This document shows, piece by piece, positions 1 to 12,242 of a stretch of 64,000 nt of DNA. The stretch spans positions 1,120,001 through 1,184,000 of the forward strand of contig JAJEKV010000011.1 in NCBI GenBank assembly GCA_021234155.1. Direction: 5' to 3'. The stretch is from Isoetes taiwanensis (taxonomy: Eukaryota; Streptophyta; Lycopodiopsida; Isoetales; Isoetaceae). The first letter of the stretch is position 1; each line of letters begins with the position of its first letter. The notes under the pieces were generated by a model, which did not search any database, was not told the DNA's origin, and saw only the letters and a list, made by a program, of their open reading frames with translations. The position numbers were made by a program, and so were the translations under genes.

Positions 1-112
1 TTAATCCGGGTAACAACGGGGCTGGCTGCACAGGTGTAATTGGGTCCCCCAGGCCGATTGGCCTCCACCCGGACAATAAAAAGAACCTTCCTTCCTTCCT
101 TCCTTCCTTCAC
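1..112 (+). mobile_element. Probable LINE 3' end with (TTCC)n tail
   Basis: A GC-richer stretch ends in ACAATAAAAAGAACC followed by about six TTCC units (86-110), after which the sequence becomes AT-rich and unrelated. A non-coding GC-rich end closed by a short simple repeat is what non-LTR elements without poly(A) leave behind. The LINE at 31207-33719 ends the same way, with ATTCT units. Only the 3' end is in the window, so the clade cannot be named. Confidence 0.4.
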
Positions 113-1158
113 GAAATGCATTTATATTTCGCCTAAGAAAACAAAATTTTGGCTTCAATGGAGTTGTAGAAAAAAAATAAAAAATCCTATATTATAAATT
201 TTTAGTGTAAGCGTTGGACCCGACCCTAAATTCTATGGCGAGTTTTGTAAGTGTATCAAAAGGTGTGATGATGCCATGTAAGAATTCCCTTTTTTTCCTT
301 GAGCGGTTCTCTTCTATTGCGGATGATCGCCGCTGCTATGCCCTTTCTTCACTTTTGCCTTTTGCCTTTTACACAAGTAAAGGGATGTGGCAATGGTTGA
401 TGATTTCTCTAACATTGTAGGCCAGATCATTGTAGGCATCGAGGAAGGGATGCTCTTAGGATTCTAGAAACAATGTCGGAGTGTGAATTGGGGAAGGAAA
501 CCGAAATGGTAAAAAGTATTGCAAGGTCAGCTACAATGGTTAAGGGAGACTTTTCATACTTGGGACACGGAGATAGAATCACAGTTGATTCGAGGATTAA
601 CATATGTTAAAGTTGATTGATTAAGTTGTCTGAGACCAGATTCATGCGGTTCTGAGTTATATATTGAAATAGTGAAGACTTATATATAACTTCGAGCCTG
701 TCCACCACAATTTTGTACATGTTATAGAAGCGGATATGCCACAATTTTGATGTAATTCGGAGACATAAATACAAGATCTTGATTTACAATTGCATTGATG
801 TTTTTGTGTGATTAACTTTGCACAATGAATCAAACTATGAATAGTAATTGAGTCAATACCATATGAGCGATATTTTATTTGAATACCAAATGAATAATGA
901 ATTTAAAATTTGAGCTTGGGGCTACATATAATCCCATTGGCAAGTGTCTTGACCATAGTATACAACATACCATCCTCTTCATGCAATCATTTCAAAGTTA
1001 GCTACTCTTACAAGGTGGCTATACACACTAGCCAATTTGGTCATCCAAATTAGCTCAAATTTGAAACCACCCACACATTTATATTAATATCTGAGACAAT
1101 AACAGTTAAACTCAAATACATTTCCCCATCCATCCATAATCCTCAAACAAAGTGTTCT
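113..1158. other. Unassigned AT-rich sequence
   Basis: No reading frame, splice-like exon or terminal repeat was recognised. The short open frame at 214-420 has no domain and looks like chance. Confidence 0.5.
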
Positions 1159-1620
1159 TTACACGTACTTCAATACATAGAAATCAACCCCCTCGTCATT
1201 ATCTTCCTCTTGCATTGACAACAAATTATCTTCAACCTCTACCATAGAACTAGCTATGTCATAGGCTTCCTCATCATCCTCTTCTTCATGTTCATCTTCT
1301 ATCTGCAAGTCTTCATCTGATGCTTTATTAGCATCATTAGTTGCTTTAATCTTCTTCAGTTTTAGTTCAGTAGTTTCCCAACCACCAATGCGTGCAGGAG
1401 TCCCATTGGAATTGAACACAATTCTCACAGAAGCATGAGAGAGGTCTATAAGCTACCTTTAAAGTGTTGTCCTTGTCCACATGGTCTTATGCAATGGGGA
1501 GTTGTGTCGTTCCTTTCAAAGTATGATCAAATCTCTCAGATCATCTATTTTTTGAGGGATCAATTTCCCAGTATACGCACATATAGTGTAAGTGCTTTCA
1601 GGGCTGAAATAGTTGAAGAA
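1159..1620 (-). pseudogene. Acidic-tailed, Cys-containing coding remnant, probably transposon-derived
   Basis: The minus strand has an 89-codon open frame (1159-1428) whose middle is a run of Glu and Asp (about residues 40-75). The sequence just upstream on the same strand reads, in a neighbouring frame, as a Cys-rich patch of the C-x-C-x2-C kind. Small Cys clusters followed by acidic tails are common at the C-termini of plant transposases. The frame change between the two parts suggests decay. No family was identified, and a host gene fragment is possible. Confidence 0.25.
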
Positions 1621-1626
1621 TATTGA

Positions 1627-3450
1627 TATCAAAAAATAAACAAAGAAGACAATCAAAATTTAGGACTGGGAAATATCATGTTTTACATAATAGAGTAGCC
1701 CATTAACAACCACATACACAAACAATTTATAGATTCATGCCCGTAATTTCTAAGTACTTAAGTGCTTAAGTGCTTTAAGTGCTTGATTCTTTTAAGTATC
1801 TCTTGAGAGGAAAACGGTAAAAGTTTACCTTGTTTATGTCATTATCGATTAGATTGTTTGTTGAAATACCACCCAAGAAATGCAACCCTCCTTTGCACAT
1901 TGCAATTTCTTTCCATCATATTTCATCTCGGTCCTTTGTTAGAATCCTTTTGATGGCGACTCCGGCACCATCATGCTCACCTTTTCCATGTGAGCTAGCA
2001 AAAAATTCCAGAGAATATCCCATTGAAGATGTTTGTGAAACCTACCAAGGAAAAATGGTCTTGAAGATTTAAACTATGAAGCGACCATCTCCAGGAAAAA
2101 CATGTTTGTTATAGTTAATTCCCATAGACTTTAGCCAATGCATGATTTTGGAACAATCTTTGGACAAACTGTTATCATGAGTTTTGTCATCACTGATATA
2201 AGTGAGTCTCCTTCACAATTCCTTTCAATGAGTTTTTCTTTTCTCTTTTTGACATTTTTCTTTCTTTGTCATCTTCTTCCTTCTTTTGTCTTTATACGCC
2301 TCTGATTTTCTCATTCTTATGTAAGCGATGTGTACAAGAATGGAGACCTGATCGGTATGTCAATGGCGGGATTGAGCTTCTTGTTGAATTTTAAATCCTT
2401 AATTCTCTGCAAAATCTATCCACCGAGACAATAGTATCATCTGCAAATCTTGTCAAACATTGCTGGAATTGTTTTGCTTGCCAATGAGCTCTGTAATTAT
2501 ATGGAACAAATGTCTTGAGTTTTTAGTTGCATGCTGATGGAATTCAAAAAGGAGAACCTGATTTGTATGCCAATCTTACGCTAACCTTTGAAGGTTTCTT
2601 GCCAGCCCTAGTTTTCTTGTTACGTACTTCTTATGCTGCGAGAGAGGATAAAGCTTTAATTTACCTCTATAGTAACACACATAAAACTTCGATAAAAGTA
2701 AACTACTTTTTACTGTTCAAACACTTTCAATTAGCATCACCGCTTATTATTCTTAACCTTCTCTCGGGGCATGTTGGCGACCTATATTAAAGCAATCAAA
2801 TATGTTAGAAATCCGAAGGGCAATCAAAATCGGAATTGCAAGGGAAACCACACTTGCCTCTTCAAACCACACTTTGTACATATGCGCATTAGACATGCAT
2901 GCTTCAATGCCATTCATCATTTTCATCCTTAAGCATACAATTTGTCTCCAATAATCACTAGTTGATTTGATTATGTGTTCTTTAGCAATACATGTTGGAC
3001 CCGAACCACAAATTACGCACTTACACTTGCAATCTTTGTGTACACCATAAGGATCATCCTCATGTTATTTATGGCTGGTGGCAAACTCAAGATGCAGATG
3101 GTTATTGGCAACAACATTTTCTCTTTCTTGAACCTCTAATATAGCTTGGTTTCAATCTTTTAAAGTGGCGGGATATCTTCATATCGTGGATGTTCCTTTT
3201 TCAAAAGCAAGGTATAGTTTGTGAACAAAAAAAAAACAAATTTAGATTTTATAACCATGTAAGAAATATAGAAACTAAAAAAGCATGAGAATAACAAATA
3301 AATGGTTCAAAGAATACCTTGTCACTTTCGGAGTATATTCTCATGCCAAACTTTTCTTCTCACAACACTTATCTCTTACGGGGAAAGTGCATCAAATCTC
3401 TTCTTCCTTGCATGCATTGACCATGGATCAAACTGCACATATTACGTCTT
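1627..3450. other. Unassigned sequence
   Basis: Short open frames occur on both strands (for example 1830-2072 and 2527-2790), but none has a recognisable motif or a credible splice context. A tandem AAGTGCTT-like motif lies near 1750-1790. Probably old repeat debris. Confidence 0.4.
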
Positions 3451-4020
3451 CTAAATGCGGGCTATAATTTTCTTGGGAATTGAAAGAAGCCTTGAAATTG
3501 CTCTCTGATTAATCCCTTTAACCGTAAGCTGCCATTTGGAGGGTGGTCTTCCTTGCTTGGAGTACATCAGTACTTCTTTGAAATTTTTTGCATGGTTTTC
3601 TCTCACATTGGAAATCATATCTTTCATCACATGAAGTTCCTTGGGATCCGCCACAGTAACATGGGTAAATGTTTGATCTTTTTAAAAAAGCGGTGTGCTA
3701 CTCTTCCTTTTGAATCATCATCGGCAATTCCTTACAATGTGAAAAAAGAGTCCTCTAACTCTTTTGAAAGTTTTACGTTGTGTTCTTTTGACCTCGAGAA
3801 AATGTTCTTTTCTTTTACTAAAAGGTGCAATGTTCTCCTTCTCAATTCTCAAATCCTCTTTCATTTCGTTTTCAATACGGATTCAAGCTCAAGTAAATTC
3901 TTCCGTTTAGCCGAGGAATCAATGCTTTTCGGGAGAACTTGCCATGAAATTGATATGATCAAAGGAATTGCAATTCTAATTTGTCAAATTGAATTAGAAA
4001 ATGAACTAGTTTATTCGAAT
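3451..4020 (-). pseudogene. Decayed minus-strand coding remnant, coiled-coil then basic GRPPSK-like motif
   Basis: Read on the minus strand, 4020 down to about 3750 gives heptad-like Leu/Glu/Lys-rich peptide interrupted by stops. After a frame change, 3654-3451 is an open 67-codon frame with a GRPPSK motif preceded by a Lys-rich helix. GRP-type motifs occur near the C-termini of FAR1/MULE-type proteins, but this is too weak to assign. The plus-strand 156-codon frame at 3553-4023 is its antisense shadow. Confidence 0.25.
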
Positions 4021-4023
4021 TAA

Positions 4024-5814
4024 AGAATGATAGCAAGAGCCCGTGCAAATTTCCGCCATCCAAAGAAATCCATCCGGTAGAATCAACTAAGAAATCAACC
4101 TTGCGCCCAAAGAATCAATCCATGTCATCGATCCCTTCCTCACCGGAAGAGATTGCTATTTCTAGAATAACAACCTCGCAATTCGTTACTCTAAATTTTG
4201 ATCGAGGAATAAGCACCTAAAGCACTTAAAGCAAGTGTCGGACAGTGCTTTTTGGGGTACCATATCAAATTTACACCCGAATGGCACTTTATCCGGATTG
4301 GATTAGGCTTTTATCTGTGGTATAGCTCTCTTGCTCAATAAAAGATCATCGTGGATGTTCTTTTGCCCGGGTAGCGGGACCTGCATTCCGAAAGGGAACC
4401 ATGCAGGACAAAGCTTCATGTCAATCATCTCTAATTCCCAATGTTGTTTATTGGAGTCAGGCATCAGGCTTAGCTTTATCATGTATGATGCTGCTAAGGC
4501 CTCATAGAAACTTCTTTTCGATTCCCATTCCGTGAGTTTTTAATTTGGAAAGCCGGCTTCTTATCGTCAATGTATTTTCTTTACTACTCTTGGTGAAATA
4601 GCTGGGGAAATAATGGCATGCAGAGGTCCCATATCCTCTACTTTTTCCCATTTCTCATCCAGTATTTTCATCTGCAACAGATTGTTTTCTGCAACAGAGT
4701 ATTTTCTGTATTGTTCGTTCCTGTCAGAGTCCTCAGCAACATTCCTTTAGAATGCAGATACCTGGCTAGGAGGAAAGACGATAAGCATTATGTACATTAG
4801 AAAGAAATAAATGATATAGTTATAAGCTAGAGGCATCTTTCCATGGGTTCATCAAGCAAAGAAACTTGCACATGGCTTATTTTCATTGGCAATCTATCGA
4901 TGCTTAGTTTTTAATTTGACATTAATTTATGACTTGCTTTGATGACAGTCTATTGCCTTATTTATGACACTAGATGGAGATTGCTTAGCAGTTGTTTTGC
5001 AAACAGGATGTGTAATAAGCCAGGGCAAACTAATGAGACCATTCTCTTCTCAGTAAGTTATATGGCGTAATGGTTTTTCATATGTTTGATGTCTTTTTTG
5101 GCTCCCACGTGATTGAAACACCTGGTTCTGCATTTTGGAATGCTAATAATGACTAAGAGGAACTTCGGATATAGGAATTGAACTGATTTGGTAGAGATGC
5201 CCTCCAATTTGACTTCACAGCTTGTTGGTGTTTTCTTGTGGCAAGCGTTTGACACAACAAATTATGGATCTTATGCCCGGTAGGGGCAAGAATATGTTAC
5301 CGAAAGTAGTTTTTATGGTAGAAATGAGAATATTGATTCTTGATGGAATGGGATCCGGAAGGATTAGCTTATGAATATGAGAGTGAATAAATGGATGGCT
5401 TTATCTCACGATGATATTCGTAAATGTCCCCTTTATTTGACATGTTGGTGGAACAAATAGTTTTACACATTTAGGGAGTGGATAGCGAGCGTATAATTTC
5501 TCTCAATAAAAATGTTTAGCCAAGATTAACATCATGTAGGCTTTCTGATATTGTGTTTAAACCCCTTGGCTATCAAGCCGTAAAAATAGGAGATTATTTG
5601 AGTTACTGGCTTCCTTCTTAGATTCATAATTTACTTGTCTCACTACAAGTTAGTAGCACTTAATCTTTGTTGATTTACTTTATAAGATATACAAGTTAGT
5701 AGTGCTTAACCTATTGGACACGAGAGAATCAATCATCTTATAGTGCATGGTGATGATCTTAAGCAGTTTTATGTCTCAAACAAGGCCACCAAAGAAATTT
5801 CTATTTGTAGAACA
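4024..5814. other. Unassigned sequence around one candidate exon
   Basis: Apart from the candidate exon at 4949-5052, nothing was recognised. The sequence is AT-rich, without terminal repeats or long frames. Confidence 0.4.
4949..5052 (+). pseudogene. Candidate orphan exon (34 codons)
   Basis: A 104-bp stretch is open in one frame, preceded by a pyrimidine-containing ...GATGACAG acceptor and followed by a strong GTAAGT donor. The peptide has the look of conserved protein (Leu-Asp-Gly-Asp-Cys-Leu, then Gln-Thr-Gly-Cys). No partner exon was found nearby, so it may be one exon of a gene with large introns or a captured fragment. The protein was not identified. Confidence 0.3.
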
Positions 5815-6248
5815 GGCCACCAAAAAAACCTTTTCTTTGTAGAACGTTTCATTTCATGCCTTTTATATATGATATCCACATGCTAGGTTTTTAGGATTTT
5901 TAAAGGAGGGTAGGATAGAAAGTGTTGTAATTACTAAATATTTAGATTAAAATATAAGATTAGCTATGTGTATGCGTTGTTGGAAGCTCCATGTTATGTG
6001 GCTATTATGAAAAAAGTTACATGGTGTAGCTTAAATGCCGTATGCTTCGAAATGTTGAACCTTTAGATACAATTATCTCTTAGCTTAAAATCTTCTAATG
6101 AATTTGATCAAGAAAAAAGACTACTTTTTATTGCTATAGGTTTCTTAATCAACAAAGAATAGACTACCTTCATGGCTAAAGGTTGCTTAGGTGCAAAGAA
6201 ATAGGACACGCCCATTAAAAGGCCCCTTTAATCAAGAGCTAATGAATG
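5815..6248. repeat. X repeat, first copy (LTR-like, ~0.45 kb)
   Basis: The segment from GCCACCAAAAAA to GAGCTAATGAATG recurs at 7910-8373, partly at 9800-10092, and at 11782-12242. Pairs of X bracket the gypsy-containing Y segment, as the LTRs of an element would. No TG...CA ends or primer-binding site was found, so the LTR reading is tentative. Confidence 0.6.
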
Positions 6249-6720
6249 TATTAATTGTACAATGTTTTAGTTTCATGTTAGATGATAATCTAACCCTTGC
6301 CAACAATTAGCCTAAGTTGCTATACAACACCCCCTTGGCCATGACATGTTATTCCTAACTTTGGGAATGGTGATGCTTTCAGTGTTTCTTTATAAGAATG
6401 AATGTATATTTGTGTACCTTGTATGCTTAGTAATCAAGTACATTCATGCAAAATCCCTAAACTATTACAACAAAAATATGGCAACCCAATGCGAAGCATA
6501 TATTTAAACAGGTCTTCAAGTTCAAGAGCATATGACATTTTGATTCGAAACCAAATCCAAGTACAAGAAAAGTAATAGAATATCAAAACCATGTTAAACA
6601 ACTATGACCTATCATGTTGTATATATCAGTTTATTCAAATCAAAGATCTTTGTAACCCCCAATAAATACAAGTTATATTGCGGCTTAATCATTTACAGGT
6701 ACCCAATGTTAGCCCAAAGA
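6245..6720. repeat. Dispersed LTR-like segment, copy 1
   Basis: This ~0.37-0.47-kb segment starts near GTATTAATTGTACAATG. It recurs at 10089-10560, at 20430-20805 and at 30008-30375; its far end (from AGATCTTTGTAACCC) recurs at 38046. It holds a TTTATAAG box and AATAAATAC, and sits at the 3' side of the minus-strand gypsy pol remnants. A gypsy LTR or LTR fragment is the simplest reading. Confidence 0.5.
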
Positions 6721-7098
6721 ACGTACTGGCACCATAACAAGTAAAATATTATTCTTAGATCTAAAAATGATGGAGTGCTTCCCGCGCGAATTTGCCCCCA
6801 ACTCTTTGCTTACACCCATGAGCCGACCCTTGCATTTCTCCATAAGTATTCCTTCTTTAGGCCGGACTCCAACACCTATGTAGCATCCTCAAGAAGTACC
6901 TTTGAAGTGATTTCAATCTACTCCTTAATCATCTCTAACAAAGTTGGAAATTCTAATATCTCATATGGGATTGCTTTTTGGGAGAGTTACATGGAATACA
7001 TTGTGTATCTTAAAGCGGCCAAAAAATCCAATTGATAGGACTAGTTTTCTATCCTCTCTTTGTTATTGCAAAAGGAACCCCACCTTGGAGCAAGTTTG

Positions 7099-7467
7099 TT
7101 ACACTTCCCAATTGTGAGCTTGGCTTGTTTCAATTTTAATTTCTAGCCGATCGTATCTTCTATTTGGAATTCTCTTTGCTGATCTATGCTTATTTGAAGG
7201 ACTCTTTTGCCCGACTCTAGCTGCTAGGAGATAATTTCTAACATCTTCTACTAACTCTTGGATATATGTATGAAGCTGCTTGTAGACTTCTACTTTTGAT
7301 AGGTGATTGTGCATGTGTCTAGCCCGAGGCATTAATCCATGGGATGATCTTCCTCGCTTAGCCGGGGGCTCTAGCAGTTTCTGGATTTGAAGTTGTTCTA
7401 TCTTCGTCATTGGCACAACCGATATTGCCGAATGTAGTTGGTGATGCCCTTCCTCATGCCGCACCAA
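7099..7467 (-). pseudogene. Ty3/gypsy integrase C-terminal remnant, unit 1
   Basis: The 122-codon minus-strand frame holds the segment after the integrase core: a helix with LSKVEVYKQLH, then a Lys-Ser-rich stretch and a Lys-His-Arg-Ser-Ala motif equivalent to the usual aDk-x-R motif. The catalytic core and an intact downstream GD-x-VWL-like segment are missing or frameshifted here; the copy at 38359-38700 shows them better. The domain normally joins retroelement cDNA to chromosomal DNA. Nothing active can be encoded. Confidence 0.6.
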
Positions 7468-7909
7468 ATTTAATTACTTCCTATTTTCAACTAAGTTTTC
7501 ACGAAACCCACGTGACTGGCTATATTTCAGATACTTCTGCATGCAAAGCTTATCTTTAAAATATAAAAGTTTACTTATCAATCCTGGCCTCTTTGCAAAC
7601 ACTAGCCCATGCGTCCCGGTATTCCTTACTTATGGCTAGTGCTTCTTCAATCTTCTTGTCGAACTCGTTAGATAAAAGGTTGAGATCGTGATTACAATGA
7701 ATTTTCCTTACAAAAATGTATCGATAGAGTGAGTCCACTACCATCTAGCTTGCCTTTGTAGATTATCTTGACATTCTATTCTCGTAAGGAATTCCATTCA
7801 ACGCATTTGCCTCGTGTTGACCTCGGGTGATTGCATGAAAATGTAATCGGGGGGCTTTGATGATCAAGATTCACCGAAATTGCCTACTAAGCAAGTAATG
7901 TCACTATAT

Positions 7910-8373
7910 GCCACCAAAAAAACTTTTCTTTGTAGAACGTTTCATTTCATGCCTTTTATATATGATATCCACATGCTAGGTTTTTTTAGGATTTTTTAAA
8001 GGAGGGTAGGATAGAAAGTGTTGTAATTACTAATTATTTAGATTAAAAAATAAGATTAGCTATGTGTATGCGTTGTTGGAAGCTCCATGTTATGTGGCTA
8101 TTATGAAAAAAGTTACATGGTATAGCTTAAATGCCGTATGCTTCGAAATGTTGAACCTTTAGATACAGTTATCTCTTAGCTTATGCAAATTGGATCACAA
8201 TGGTTAATTATAAAATCTTCTAATGAATTTGATCAAGAAAAAAGACTATTTTTTATTGCTATAGGTTTCTTAATCAACAAAGAATGGACTACCTTCATGG
8301 CTAAAGGTTGCTCAGGTGCAAAGATATAGGACACGCCCATTAAAAGGCCCCTTTAATCAAGAGCTAATGAATG
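7910..8373. repeat. X repeat, second copy
   Basis: Direct repeat of 5815-6248. It includes a ~31-bp stretch (near 8181-8211) that is absent from the first copy but present in the copy at 11782-12242. Confidence 0.7.
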
Positions 8374-9799
8374 CCATAACATTCTTTGGATGGGGACGCC
8401 TATTCATGTTGGCCCTATTTATAGCCTCATTATGCTATGGTAGGTTATCGGCATTCTCTTGAGCTCCTACCTTGGTTGCTCCATCTTCTCTTGCCTTCTA
8501 GTGTCCCATCCTATCTACCTACTTCCTACTTAGTTTTTGTTTTTGTAGATTACAGTCTTTGCCTTCTTGTGTGTGATGCAAAGGGTTTTGATCTTGTATT
8601 GGTGAAATTTTTCAGTTTGCTATCGCAAAAATTTTGAACCCCAATGCTTGTGGCTTTGGATGGAGGTTTTACCACCGTGTTTGTAGAAGCTTTTACAGCC
8701 TTTGTCGCTTGCCTTTCCTCCGTCCCAACATCTTCTATTTTGATGTGTATGGCAAATACAGATTTTGTGTATATGGCAAGGCAATATCCACATCCTTTTT
8801 TGTCGTTATCTTTAATCGATGGACATGGAAGCGCTCTCCACCCCATATTTTCGCCTTCCCAATTGCAGATTCGATCGATTATCCATTGGTTTGGATAATC
8901 AACAAAGGTCCAAAGAGGTATATTTTCTCGGCAGAAGTTTCTTCATGGGTCAAAGATCGATTTGCTTTCAAGATTGTACCGGGCAGTAGTTTGGTCAGCC
9001 CATTTTGTTCTGCCCAAATTGCAAATGGAGTAGATTTCTCATATTGTCTTCGGGGTCACAATCGCTTTGAGCCGAGCTACAATGATTTTTCGCTGGTCGC
9101 TTGTTCGATCCGTCTTCCATTTGATCTCATCAGTTGCAATTAGGTTAAAGCTACTGAAAAGTTTTATTGTGGCTATTTGTTTGGCAAAGCAAAGATTTAC
9201 CAAGTTGCAATCAAAGTTAAAGCTACGTAAGGGTTTTTATTGTGGCCATTTGCTTGGCAAACAAAGATTTGTTCTTAGTTGCGCCAGGAAGGCATCTTCG
9301 TCCTTGGCAAAGTAAGCAAGCTCCTTGCTTCCCAAAACCTTGTTTTCAAGGTTTTGCTTTTGGTTCTTCCATTTTGATTGCATCTTCCTCATTGACAAGA
9401 GTGAGATTAAGCCTTGCTTCCCAACCCTTGTTTTCGGTTTGCTTTTGGTCTCTATTTGTTTGCATCATGCCTAGAGGCTAGGTCGCTAGGATCATGGGCA
9501 CAAAGATCAAGGCTTCACCAAGGTCGCAGCCTATCGATTAGGAAAGCCCAAAGGTGAGTGTGTTCGGCTGGAAGATAGCATCTTGATGCTCGAAGGACAG
9601 AGAGCGTTGTCGAACTGCACACGCGCCCCGGCTTGGAAAAAGGGAATGGAATAGAGGCTTGCTGCTCATAGGGATGATAAGTTGGGCGAGTTGGATGCTA
9701 AAATTTATGCTAAGATTTCAGCCTCTTTGAATATCCACAGCAATGGAGGCAGGATGCTGCTTTGGGAAGGGGGGTTTGCCTTCTATGGCAGCTCCAATT
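8374..9799. repeat. Z segment, unit 1 (unidentified)
   Basis: A mostly T-rich segment repeated at 12243-13696. Its last ~120 bp (about 9678-9799) stay open in one plus-strand frame for about 40 codons in both units, starting Asp-Asp-Lys-Leu-Gly-Glu-Leu-Asp, and could be a real exon or coding relic. The other open frames (8437-9481, both strands) do not survive in the second copy and look like chance. No family was recognised. Confidence 0.45.
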
Positions 9800-10088
9800 A
9801 AGATTAGCTATGTGTATGCGTTGTTGGAAGCTCCATGTTATGTGGCTATGATGAAAAAAGTTACATGGTGTAGCTTAAATGCCGTATGCTTCGAAATGTT
9901 GAACCTTTAGATACAGTTATCTCTTAGCTTAAAATCTTCTAATGAATTTGATCAAGAAAAAAGACTACTTTTTATTGCTATAGGTTTCTTAATCAACAAA
10001 GAATAGACTACCTTCATGGCTAAAGGTTGCTTAGGTGCAAACAAATAGGACACGCCCATTAAAAGGCCCCTTTAATCAAGAGCTAATG

Positions 10089-10560
10089 AATGTATTAATT
10101 GTACAATGTTTTAGTTTCATGTTAGATGATAATCTAACCCTTGCCAACAATTAGCCTAAGTTGCTATACAACACCCCCTTGGCGATGACATGTTATTCCT
10201 AACTTTGGGAATGGTGATGCTTTCAGTGTTTCTTTATAAGAATGAATGTATATTTGTGTACCTTGGAAGCTTAGTAACTGTTACATTCATGCAAAATCCC
10301 TAAACTATTACAACAAAAATATGGCAACCCAATGCGAAGCATATATTTAAACAGGTCTTCAAGTTCAAGAGCATATGACATTTTGATTCGAAACCAAATC
10401 CAAGTACAAGAAAAGTAATAGAATATCAAACCATGTTAAACAACTATGACCTATCATGTTGTATATATCAGTTTATTCAAATCAAAGATCTTTGTAACCC
10501 CCAATAAATACAAGTTATATTGCGGCTTAATCATTTACAGGTACCCAATGTTAGCCCAGC
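10089..10560. repeat. Dispersed LTR-like segment, copy 2
   Basis: Near-identical to 6245-6720, in the same position relative to the integrase remnant of tandem unit 2. It ends with CCCAGCAACGCTGGGC where copy 1 has the broken form CCCAAAGAACGTACTGGC. Confidence 0.5.
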
Positions 10561-10969
10561 AACGCTGGGCACCATAACAAGTAAAATATTATTCTTAGAT
10601 CGGGTGCTGATGGGGTGCTTCCCGTGCGCGAATTTGCCCCCCAACTCTTTGCTTACACCCATGAGCCGACCCTTGCATTTCTCCATAAGTATTCCTTCTT
10701 TAGGCCGGACTCCAACACCTATGTAGCATCCTCAAGAAGTACCTTTGAAGTGATTTCAATCTACTCCTTAATCATCTCTAACAAAGTTGGAAATTCTAAT
10801 ATCTCATATGGGATTGCTTCTTTGGGAGAGTTACATGGAATACATTGTGTATCTTAAAGCGTCCGAAAAATCCAATTGATAGGACTAGTTTTCTATCCTC
10901 TCGGTTATTGCAAAAGGAACCGCCCACCTTGGAGCAAGTTTGTTACACTTCCCAATTCGTAGCTTGGCT

Positions 10970-11300
10970 TGCTTCACTTTAATTTCTAGCCAGATCGTAT
11001 CTTCTATTTGGAATTCTCTTGCTGATCTATGCTTATTTGAAGGACTTTTGCCGAATTCTAGCTGCTAGGGAGGTAATTCCTAACATCTTCTACTAACTCT
11101 TGATATATGTATGAAGCTGCTTGTAGACTTCTACTTTTGACAGTGATTGTGCATGTGTCTAGCCTGAGGCATTAATCCATGGGGATGATCTTCTGCTTAG
11201 CGCCGGGGGCTCTAGCAGGTGCCTGGATTTGAAGTTGTTCTATCTTCGCCTCACGGGCACAAACCGATATTGCCGAATGTAGTTGGTGATGCCCTTCCTC
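10970..11300 (-). pseudogene. Ty3/gypsy integrase C-terminal remnant, unit 2
   Basis: Same segment as 7099-7467, more broken by single-base changes so that no long frame remains. Identified by nucleotide similarity to unit 1 and to 38460-38760. Confidence 0.55.
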
Positions 11301-11781
11301 ATGCCGCACCAAATTTAATTACTTCCTATTTTCAACTAAGTTTTCACGAAACCCACGTGACTGGCTATATTTCAGATACTTCGGCATGCAAAGCTTATCT
11401 TTAAAATATAAAAGTTTTCCTATCTTTTTATACTATTTATAAGTTTCACTTTACTTATCAATCCTCGCCTTTTTGCAAACACTAGCCCATGCGCCCCGGT
11501 ATTCCTTACTTTGCGGCTAGTGCTTCTTCAATCTTCTTGTCGAACTCGTTAGATAAGGTTGAGATCGCATTACAATGAATTTTCCTTACAAAAAATGTAT
11601 CGATAGAGTGAGTCCACTACCATCTAGCTTGCCTTTGTAGATTATCTTGACATCCTATTCTCAAGGAATTCCATTCAACGATTTGCCTCAAAGTTGACGG
11701 GTGATTGCATGAAAATGTAATCGGGGCTTTGATGATCGTGATCTAGTCAAATTGCCTACTAAGCAAGTAATGTCACTATAT

Positions 11782-12242
11782 GCCACCAAAAAACTTTTCT
11801 TTGTAGAACGCTTCATTTCATGCCTTTTATATATGATATCCACATGCTAGGTTTTTTAGGATTTTTTAAAGGAGGGTAGGATAGAAAGTGTTGTAATTAC
11901 TAATTATTTAGATTAAAAAATAAGATTAGCTATGTGTATGCTTTTTGAAGCTCCATGTTATGTGGCTATTATGAAAAAAAGTTACATGGTATAGCTTAAA
12001 TGTCAGATGATGCTTCAAATGTTGAACCTTTTTAGATACAGTTATCTCTTAGCTTATGCAAATTGGATCACAATGGTTAATTATAAAATCTTCTAATGAA
12101 TTTGATCAAGAAAAAAGACTATTTTTATTGCTATAGGTTTCTTAATCAACAAAGAATGGACTACCTTCATGGCTAAAGGTTGCTCAGTGCAGAAATAGGA
12201 CACCCATTAAAAGGCCCCCTTTAATCAAGAGCTAATGAATGC
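11782..12242. repeat. X repeat, copy in tandem unit 2
   Basis: Matches 7910-8373 including the extra 31 bp, with scattered single-base indels. It separates Y and Z in unit 2 as its counterpart does in unit 1. Confidence 0.7.

Larger units (their letters stand above)
5956..9799. repeat. Tandem unit 1 of a ~3.9-kb duplication
   Basis: The unit runs from AAGATTAGCTATGTG to ...GGCAGCTCCAATT and is followed immediately by a second copy (9800-13696) in the same orientation. Internal order is X (LTR-like), Y (LTR-like piece plus minus-strand gypsy integrase), X again, then Z (unidentified). The copies align end to end with small indels, many at CAGC/GCTG sites. The head-to-tail junction at 9799/9800 points to tandem duplication rather than two insertions. 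Confidence 0.85.

Noticed and set aside
8437-9481. Open frames in the Z segment as small secreted or membrane proteins
   Set aside because: The second tandem copy does not preserve the frames except the last ~40 codons.
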